64,000 nt of DNA from Trichostrongylus colubriformis (Eukaryota; Nematoda; Chromadorea; Rhabditida; Trichostrongylidae): contig OZ022259.1 of assembly GCA_963978905.1 (NCBI GenBank), positions 9,486,001 to 9,550,000 of the forward strand. Direction: 5' to 3'. The position numbers and the translations under genes are program-made. Below the pieces are notes generated by a model. The model was not told where the DNA came from and searched no databases. It saw only the letters and a program-made list of their open reading frames with translations. This document shows positions 60,601-64,000 of the stretch, one piece after another (position 1 is the stretch's first letter; each line of letters starts with the position of its first letter).

Positions 60601-63454
60601 CCTCACTCATCGAACTCCTCGCCACAAAAAAATGGTAACAACCTTCTTCACTGACAATCGGTGCTCCGGGTACTCGATGACCTCGGAGTAGCACGCACAA
60701 TTACAACCGATACACAAGTATTCACCACCAACGACACGATCTGCGATCAAGAAACACACGCGCGACACCCTTTATTGCAACTGTGACAGCTAGGTAATCG
60801 ATACGCAATACGATCGATAACAACACACACGCCACCGCTTACGGCCCAACGGTGGCGGTCCGAATCAATATGCAACGCGGTAAACAGTGATGACGTAACA
60901 ACAGTTAATACAAGTGAAAGAAATTAAAGGTTAAATATGTAAGGAAAATCAGTAATAGATAAATGGTTCGTTTCGCCTCGACCTCATACGAGCCATTGTG
61001 TTCACCAACCCCTGAGGCTCTTCAGTGAGGTGGGGGGTGGATACATAAATCGTTTTAATACATGTGAGTCTTATTAGGTTAAAAAGAATTAAAAGGATTT
61101 AGAGAATCAAGTAGAGTGAGAGATGAGTTGTAAGACTAATATCAGAAGAAGAATTATAGAGTAAGTCAAAATTGCGAAAAGTCAGAGAAAAATGACAATA
61201 GTTAGGATTCAAAAGTATGAATTAGGCCACACAATTTAAATTATTAGGTTTAATACGCAGTCAAGACTAGGACAGGCCAAGACCCGGTCAGTACGCTCAC
61301 ACAGGACACTACTACTGGTACGGCAGCCCTTGCAGTCAAGGGCTCAATACGCCACGCGGTCAACGGCAATGACCTGGCCGCGATCGATATGCGGCGCGAT
61401 CGATAGACAAGGCTACAATTCCTCGCAGTCAACACACCATGACAGTCCCCTGAGTACCACTGGGGTACTTACGCCATCTACTAGTTGTCGTGAGAACAGC
61501 AGATATCGGCTGAGTGGTTCGGCTTCCACATATGGGCCTGCAAGTGTGAGGATAATAGTTATGAGGTAAGGTTTCAACCGATACCGCACCGCTCCGCGAG
61601 AGATAGTAGGTGACACTACGCAACGGCGATTACAAACAATTTTTTGCGAACATACAACTCTATATAAACACGATACCATCCAATTATAGCAGATGACAGT
61701 AAACCGAAATATCAGTGGTCACCTCAAAAAGATTCCAATAAGTCAAATAGATGCGATGAAGCTGGAAGTTAGAGAGGAGGGTCCTAGTGTTCGCGGATTT
61801 TTATCCCAAGAGAGACCTTAACGTTTGGAGCTCCGTATACCTTTGACGCGCACCAGAAACTCTAGGCACTGAGGCTCAACACATGCAACTGCCGTAAGCA
61901 CTGAGCAGGACGCGCGATAACACTATGCAGGGTAATATTTCACGGAGGTGGGTGGAGGGACGAGCGACCGACATTAAGTCGGGAACAGTCCACTACCGGT
62001 CAGCGGATGAGACGAGCTACGGCCAACTGCTCTCTGTCATTTTCTTTTATGTGCTAGCTATGATCACCTGATCAATGTGAGATCAAAAATTCGCTGCACT
62101 ATTCGCTTCAAATATTTGCACTCCCACCTGTTCCCTCCGCTCCTTGGCGCCTAGCTACAGTAATCTTCAATTGAGCCGGACTGCTCGCCTTTCTGGCGGA
62201 GTTCTTACCGGAGAGCTCCTCCTGTGAGCATCACCACCCGACAGGTGTGATCATTCGGGTGTTCCGAAAAGGGATATAAGTTAATTATGGACGATTAAGT
62301 AGAGGTGCTGTATGACCCGCCTTGGATGGAAAACACTCTTTGACGCCTTCACCAAGCCTAATACGGATGTACGCCATTAGGACAGAATCGGTGGGTGCGT
62401 TGCGGCGTTCGCCATGGTGCCACCTATGCGCACCGTACTGGATGAGTTTTACAGCAATAACGGTGCTCTACACCCTAATCATCTAGCACGCCGCCCCTAT
62501 CTCGCCCATCTCGTCACACGCCGAACGCGACCACGCGAATGTTCTCTCCTAAAGCAGACCTATGTGAAGCTGGCATACAGCCAGCTTCACATAGGTCTGC
62601 TGCTTCTTATACGTTCAGCTCCGCCTCCACGTGAGAGTGTCGTGTGCTGCGTATCGTGGCCACACGTCGCACTTGCGCGTGTCTGCAATCGATATGAGCA
62701 GAAACGCCTCCGCGGCTCCATTCAGCGAATAGAAAGGGGTCGTATTTCTTGAGCCTTAGGTATCTCATTTGTTTCCGCCACTGCCGCACTACTAAATACC
62801 CTTGATTAAATTTTTATTCAACTCTCAAAGGAATCGTCCACGGAAAAATAAGTTTTTCCTGTTATCACTGTCTTCATGGTTGCATCTGCCTAATGTGGGC
62901 AGCATGCAAAGTTTCACGCGGAAAATGTGAATGTGGCTGATATACAGCACCACAAATCACCCGTCGTCCGCCGCGGTCGCAGACACATTGTAGGAGACAA
63001 AGGTACGTAAACAATTCCACTCCCCGTTCCCAACCGTGGCGGACGACAGGACGGGGCTCTCATTCGGATGCCCCGCTATCTGGGACGTAAAATTGATTGA
63101 GCGTTGACATCTCTCACTGGGCGGGTTTGGCAGTAGTTAGCCGACATCAAGCGGATAAAAGTCTCGCTGAGCCAGAGCGATATGCGCCCAATTCTTTCGT
63201 TAAAAACACGTGCTTGCTATAACCACAACTTCACTCTGAGTAATCACATTGAATGCAATGACGAATATGTTGTCCTGCTACTAGTGTCCGTCTACTCTCT
63301 GTTTGGTTTTTTTCTTTTTTTTTTTTGAAAAAATAAAATTATGGGTGTAGTGGTTGTAGATATTGACGAATGCCAGTCTAAACCATGCCAGACTGAAGCG
63401 GAATGTCTGAACACGCCTGGTTCATACGTATGCACTCGAGATCCTCAGAATGCC
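45606..63454 (+). CDS. EGF/SEA-domain extracellular protein, N-terminal part (14 exons; continues past the window)
   Basis: Spliced model: 45606-45666, 47207-47257, 47411-47491, 49876-49908, 49980-50087, 50625-50747, 51697-51811, 51940-52007, 52986-53126, 54254-54366, 54706-54843, 56518-56575, 56899-57048, 63360-63454. All junction phases agree and the sum is 1335 bases, 445 codons without a stop. Order: signal peptide (MRLRLLLQRIILLTAVF), Ser/Thr/Pro-rich linker, Cys-rich EGF-like modules (about residues 100-165), a classic EGF with CMNGGTC, a linker, another EGF, a SEA domain, an EGF split over two exons, then the start of a calcium-binding EGF (DIDEC). Nearly all introns are phase 1, as is usual for shuffled EGF modules. 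Nematode MUP-4 and MUA-3, transmembrane receptors linking epidermis to cuticle, combine EGF and SEA modules, so an attachment role is possible; orthology is inference. No transmembrane segment is seen because the 3' part lies outside the window. The exon 7-8 junction is the least certain. Confidence 0.85.
46800..46875 (+). repeat. tRNA-like fragment in intron 1
   Basis: CATGTAGCGGTCTCACACTC and ATGGTGTGGGGATCAGATCC resemble the body of a tRNA-derived repeat also seen near 19530 and 48635. Not a functional tRNA. Confidence 0.4.
47207..47257 (+). CDS. Exon 2: linker
   Basis: Acceptor TATTCAG and donor CCTG/GTGAGC bound 51 bases, phase 1 to phase 1. It encodes a short polar Thr/Ala/Lys/Ser stretch without cysteines, following the signal peptide. 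Confidence 0.7.
47411..47491 (+). CDS. Exon 3: Ser/Pro/Ala-rich linker
   Basis: Acceptor GCGTTTTCAG and donor CCTG/GTAAAA bound 81 bases, phase 1 to phase 1. The encoded 27 residues are rich in Pro, Ser and Ala and contain ETTP, resembling a short mucin-like O-glycosylated spacer. Confidence 0.72.
49005..49706. mobile_element. Mariner foldback: two inverted transposase 3' halves
   Basis: TTAGGTGTGTGCAGAATAAA at the left, TCAGGTATATGCAGAATGAA (reverse complement) at the right, bounded by TA on both sides (49003-49004, 49707-49708). The arms of about 330 bp are inverted copies of each other. Each encodes the C-terminal part of a mariner transposase on opposite strands: plus LPHSPYSPDLSPN and DYHLFRVLDANLRQEEFADT; minus DYHFFRVLDASLRQKEFVDT, then after a stop PDYWRSCVDSNGFYFDK. 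A run of 13 G lies near 49276. It sits in intron 3 of the EGF/SEA gene. Confidence 0.88.
49876..49908 (+). CDS. Exon 4: Thr-rich linker micro-exon
   Basis: A 33-base exon between acceptor TTCTTCAG and donor GAGA/GTGAGT, phase 1 to phase 1. It encodes GNVEGTSTTTE, continuing the Ser/Thr-rich spacer. It is too short to recognise by open reading frame alone; phase agreement with both neighbours supports it. Confidence 0.65.
49980..50087 (+). CDS. Exon 5: Pro-rich end of the linker and first cysteines
   Basis: Acceptor TTTTTTATAG and donor CTGTG/GTGAGT, 108 bases, phase 1 to phase 1. It encodes TTPIVLPPPVIDTRKCGN and then a short Cys-rich segment with three cysteines. Confidence 0.8.
50120..50235 (+). 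repeat. Dispersed repeat in intron 5
   Basis: CTTCCATGCAGAATCGTGAT, GGCAGGTCAATGCGATTTGG and CCAGCCCATGTACA are related to 56640-56725 and 60355-60440. Confidence 0.6.
50244..50379. mobile_element. Family E MITE, copy 3
   Basis: ACAGTTCATTTCGGAGCACT and AGCGTTCCGAAATGGACTG are inverted ends; arms TGATAGGGTGTGGCCT and AGGCCACGCCCTATCA. Inserted in intron 5 next to another repeat. Confidence 0.85.
50625..50747 (+). CDS. Exon 6: EGF-like module
   Basis: Acceptor TTCGTTTTAG and donor CGAA/GTGAGT, 123 bases, phase 1 to phase 1. It encodes DICKGVICPTGKKC, then a C-x4-C-V-C spacing and a final Cys, a six-to-seven cysteine EGF-like pattern that lacks the calcium-binding signature. Confidence 0.85.
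51697..51811 (+). CDS. Exon 7: canonical EGF domain
   Basis: Acceptor ATTTTTTCAG begins a textbook EGF module: PCDLHPCMNGGTC, then YRCSCNEEYEGERCE. All six cysteines, the aromatic residue before the fifth and the C-terminal Gly are present. The donor is either GAAAA/GTGTGG at 51811 or TGTGG/GTAACT at 51817; the first is used because it joins exon 8 in frame. Both leave phase 2. Confidence 0.85.
51940..52007 (+). CDS. Exon 8: connecting exon (least certain)
   Basis: A phase-2 to phase-1 exon is needed because exon 7 ends in phase 2 while exon 9 begins in phase 1. Acceptor CACCTTGCAG and donor AATGA/GTGGGA bound 68 bases that fulfil this exactly. It encodes one cysteine and a polar linker. It could be replaced by another exon not recognised here. 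Confidence 0.5.
52092..52532. repeat. Palindromic repeat family A, copy 5
   Basis: TTAAAGAAATCGTGCACAGA, TGCTGTATTTGCTTAATAAG and CCCGTCGTCCGCCGTGGTTG match the family. The right arm has CCTTTCTAAGCAAATACAAC. It lies in intron 8, just after exon 8. Confidence 0.82.
52986..53126 (+). CDS. Exon 9: EGF-like domain
   Basis: Acceptor GTTCCTTTCAG and donor AATG/GTAAGA, 141 bases, phase 1 to phase 1. It encodes NFCLDPSPPFCPAGEYNC, then NYTCDCATGFYYNVTGKQC, a six-cysteine EGF pattern with two N-glycosylation sequons (NYT and NVT). Confidence 0.87.
53140..54250. other. Intron 9, no element recognised
   Basis: AT-rich intronic sequence with no clear repeat or exon. Confidence 0.5.
54254..54366 (+). 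CDS. Exon 10: N-terminal half of a SEA domain
   Basis: Acceptor AATATTCCAG and donor GCAGCT/GTGAGT, 113 bases, phase 1 to phase 0. It begins VGQQVNITLVFKHTPYSEIY, a typical first SEA strand and helix. The switch to phase 0 marks the intron that splits the SEA module. Confidence 0.82.
54706..54843 (+). CDS. Exon 11: C-terminal half of a SEA domain
   Basis: Acceptor TGTTTCCAG and donor TTCAAG/GTAGGA, 138 bases, phase 0 to phase 0. It encodes IKLVFNNFTEGSLVAHLQLL. The G-S-hydrophobic-V core corresponds to the GSVVV turn of SEA domains, where autoproteolysis occurs in mucin-type members. Confidence 0.85.
54850..56515. other. Intron 11 with dispersed repeat pieces
   Basis: 55150-55215 (GAAGGCAATTGGTACTTAAT) resembles 63738-63800 (GAAGGCAACTGTTACTCGAT), and 55500-55570 is roughly the reverse complement of 63650-63725. 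A 168-codon minus frame at 55926-56432 has no motif and is not called. Confidence 0.5.
56518..56575 (+). CDS. Exon 12: first half of an EGF domain
   Basis: Acceptor CCGATTCCAG and donor GATG/GTAATT, 58 bases, phase 0 to phase 1. It encodes DERCGNVVCPEHTECRPID, the first three cysteines of an EGF module. Confidence 0.85.
56640..56898 (+). repeat. Dispersed repeat abutting exon 13
   Basis: CACTCACAATCGTAGTGGCA, ATCAATTCACCGAGCCCGGA, GGGCGGGCGTTGATACAGG and CACCTGTCACTGCACCACCT align with 60360-60575 (ACCAATTCACCATTAATTGG, GGGTAGGCGTTGATGCATTT, CATCTGTCATCACACCGCCT). The match runs up to the acceptor of exon 13. Confidence 0.65.
56899..57048 (+). CDS. Exon 13: second half of an EGF domain
   Basis: Acceptor CACCACCTCAG and donor GTGAAG/GTAACC, 150 bases, phase 1 to phase 1. 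After a Ser/Asp-rich insertion it encodes TECICKEGFRAIGATADAQG and NCE, completing the EGF begun in exon 12. The sequence just upstream of the acceptor belongs to a dispersed repeat also seen near 60360-60570. Confidence 0.83.
57380..58020 (+). other. Possible decayed exon-like pieces in intron 13
   Basis: 57642-57730 reads VCETFAETFEMNVTFSHHA, a stop, then DIRSSYIIK before a GTGAGT donor. 57941-58030 contains AHCREGFSVNLTIRSG. Both weakly resemble EGF or SEA strands, but stops interrupt and no clean splice model results, so they are not included in the gene. Confidence 0.15.
58090..58145 (-). repeat. Family F end fragment
   Basis: CACCCAGATTACCCCTATCA then CTGTCT followed by TTAA (58146-58149), like the right end of the TTAA-flanked family. 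Confidence 0.6.
58440..58915 (-). pseudogene. Penelope-like retroelement reverse transcriptase remnant
   Basis: Reading leftwards on the minus strand: VRGLIMGQSVALALAI (near 58860-58911), the catalytic region as RYINDCFLVYS (58770-58801, with N in place of the first catalytic D), a frameshift, then FNLLNNQAENIQFLRAKPRE, WLPFLNLQVQL, TKWCRTPSSK and PLKTKWTVVRS. The order RG-x-x-MGQ, RY-x-DD, FL-x-x-x-V and the K-W-x-R-PS block fit reverse transcriptases of Penelope-like elements. Frameshifts and the mutated catalytic box make it inactive. It lies antisense in intron 13. Confidence 0.75.
58920..60260 (-). pseudogene. Probable 5' part of the Penelope-like remnant
   Basis: Minus-strand frames at 59978-60172 (ITEMWTQREPGNAVWNILNQ) and 59451-59642 (VKSKGLNVVNEMAKLLAHNS) lie upstream of the reverse transcriptase core in the same orientation, separated by stops. 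Membership in the same element is inferred from position and orientation only. Confidence 0.4.
60355..60575 (+). repeat. Second copy of the exon-13-associated repeat
   Basis: Aligns with 56640-56898 (see that entry), but has no coding exon after it. Confidence 0.65.
60700..62350. other. Intron 13 spacer, no gene
   Basis: Two related CG-rich patches with GATCGAT and GCGGT words (60775-60900 and 61320-61420) flank AT-rich sequence. No coding or terminal-repeat evidence. Confidence 0.4.
62368..62750. repeat. Family D-related repeat with perfect 22-bp hairpin
   Basis: TGTACGCCATTAGGACAGAA at the left matches the family D end. Inside, 62553-62574 and 62580-62601 are exact reverse complements around the 5-base loop ATACA (the stem begins AGCAGACCTATGTGAAGC). 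The right end was not identified. Confidence 0.6.
62826..63085. repeat. Palindromic repeat family A, copy 6 (3' truncated)
   Basis: CAAAGGAATCGTCCACGGAA, GTTGCATCTGCCTAATGTGG, CACCCGTCGTCCGCCGCGGT. The right arm stops after GGACGGGGCTCTCATTCGG. Confidence 0.82.
63360..63454 (+). CDS. Exon 14: start of a calcium-binding EGF domain
   Basis: Acceptor GTGGTTGTAG and donor AATGCC/GTGAGT, 95 bases, phase 1 to phase 0. It encodes DIDECQSKPCQTEAEC and NTPGSYVC, the cbEGF signature (D-x-D/N-E-C, then N, then aromatic). Joined to exon 13 it reads NCE-DIDEC, the usual join between tandem EGF modules. The last cysteines must lie in the next exon, beyond the window. Confidence 0.87.
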
Positions 63455-63808
63455 GTGAGTTATTTTGGTTCGAAATCTCTTAGTTCTCACCCTCGAGCAG
63501 AAGCTGTCAAAAAGTTTCGGCTGAGAAAAAATAAAGCGAAGATTGTGCTGTGGAAAGGTGATGAGGAATTCGAATCTTCCTGTGAAGAGGGCACAAGTTC
63601 CACAATGCCTCTAGTCTTCAGCTGCTCGACTAGACTCCTCTGCACACGTGGTAGCGGTCAAAAAAATATGCGGTTTTGGATTTCAGACTCAACTTTAGTG
63701 GACGTTTACATTTCTCGTTCAATTTTCTTGTGATCTGAAGGCAACTGTTACTCGATGAAACAAAGTGTCCCAGCTGAGTAGGGGCAGGGTGAAAATTCAA
63801 AAATTTAT
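63455..63808. other. Intron 14 sequence with dispersed repeat
   Basis: 63640-63800 (TAGCGGTCAAAAAAATATGC, GAAGGCAACTGTTACTCGAT) is related to pieces at 55150-55570. The reading frame running on from exon 14 is intronic read-through. Confidence 0.55.
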
Positions 63809-63812
63809 TTAA

Positions 63813-64000
63813 AGACAGCATTAGGGGTAATGTGGTTATTGAGAAATACTTGAAAGAAGTTACTTACATGGAAACTATGAGCCTAAGAAGGCTATCTGTC
63901 GCGAAATCCAGGTGAAAAGTGCCCCTCCGAGCTGTAGAAACGGCGCAACGGTAGGAGCTGCCGCCCTTCGATAATCGACCCCGCCTCCTATCGACGTGAT
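63813..64000. mobile_element. Family F MITE, copy 4 (cut by the window edge)
   Basis: TTAA (63809-63812) then AGACAGCATTAGGGGTAATG. The interior (GAAGTTACTTACATGGAAAC, GAAACGGCGCAACGGTAGGA) is the reverse complement of the right half of copies 1-3. Confidence 0.82.

Noticed and set aside
63341..63733. A 130-codon single-exon reading of the last cbEGF segment
   Set aside because: The EGF pattern breaks after residue 37, just where a GTGAGT donor occurs; the rest matches a dispersed repeat. The ATG at 63341 precedes the acceptor and is intronic.
1..64000. CRISPR array, bacterial operon or horizontally transferred bacterial block
   Set aside because: No regularly spaced direct repeats and no compact same-strand gene runs or ribosome-binding sites; the repeats are eukaryotic transposon types.

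Overview
The window looks like nuclear DNA of a nematode, most likely a clade V strongylid (hookworm-like). The reasons are one gene with many small exons and nematode-style TTTTCAG acceptors, long introns full of short inverted-repeat elements, mariner, RTE-type and Penelope-like fragments, and AT-rich spacers with AAT microsatellites. No operons, bacterial genes, rRNA or CRISPR were seen. The species assignment is inference from gene and repeat style only.

Layout. From 1 to about 45,000 the sequence is gene-poor and built mainly of transposon debris. It contains an internally deleted mariner with perfect termini inside an AAT microsatellite (7060-7575), another deleted mariner (23954-24478), a mariner with a recognisable DD34D region (33256-33960), an RTE-type reverse transcriptase fragment on the minus strand (27394-28230), tRNA-derived SINE-like copies, and several MITE families. 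A few weak open segments are listed with low confidence (9951-10120, 21472-21953, 26067-26357 minus, 37258-37782 minus).

From 45606 to 63454 and beyond the right edge, the plus strand carries one well-supported gene. Fourteen exons with consistent splice phases sum to 1335 coding bases (445 codons). They encode a signal peptide, a Ser/Thr/Pro-rich linker, EGF-like modules, a SEA domain, a further EGF module and the start of a calcium-binding EGF module. This is the N-terminal part of a secreted or membrane-anchored extracellular protein, of the general EGF plus SEA type known from nematode epidermal attachment proteins such as MUP-4 and MUA-3. Its introns hold a mariner foldback, several MITEs and, in the 6.3 kb last intron, a decayed Penelope-like retroelement on the opposite strand.

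The most interesting non-gene signal is a set of short inverted-repeat elements whose ends read GGGTGT and which are flanked by 9-bp target duplications. Three copies of one family, one copy of a second and a 77-bp hairpin all show this, and one insertion has an apparent empty site elsewhere in the window. This is the signature of Mutator-like transposition. Separate families show TTAA flanks (piggyBac-like) and TA flanks (mariner).
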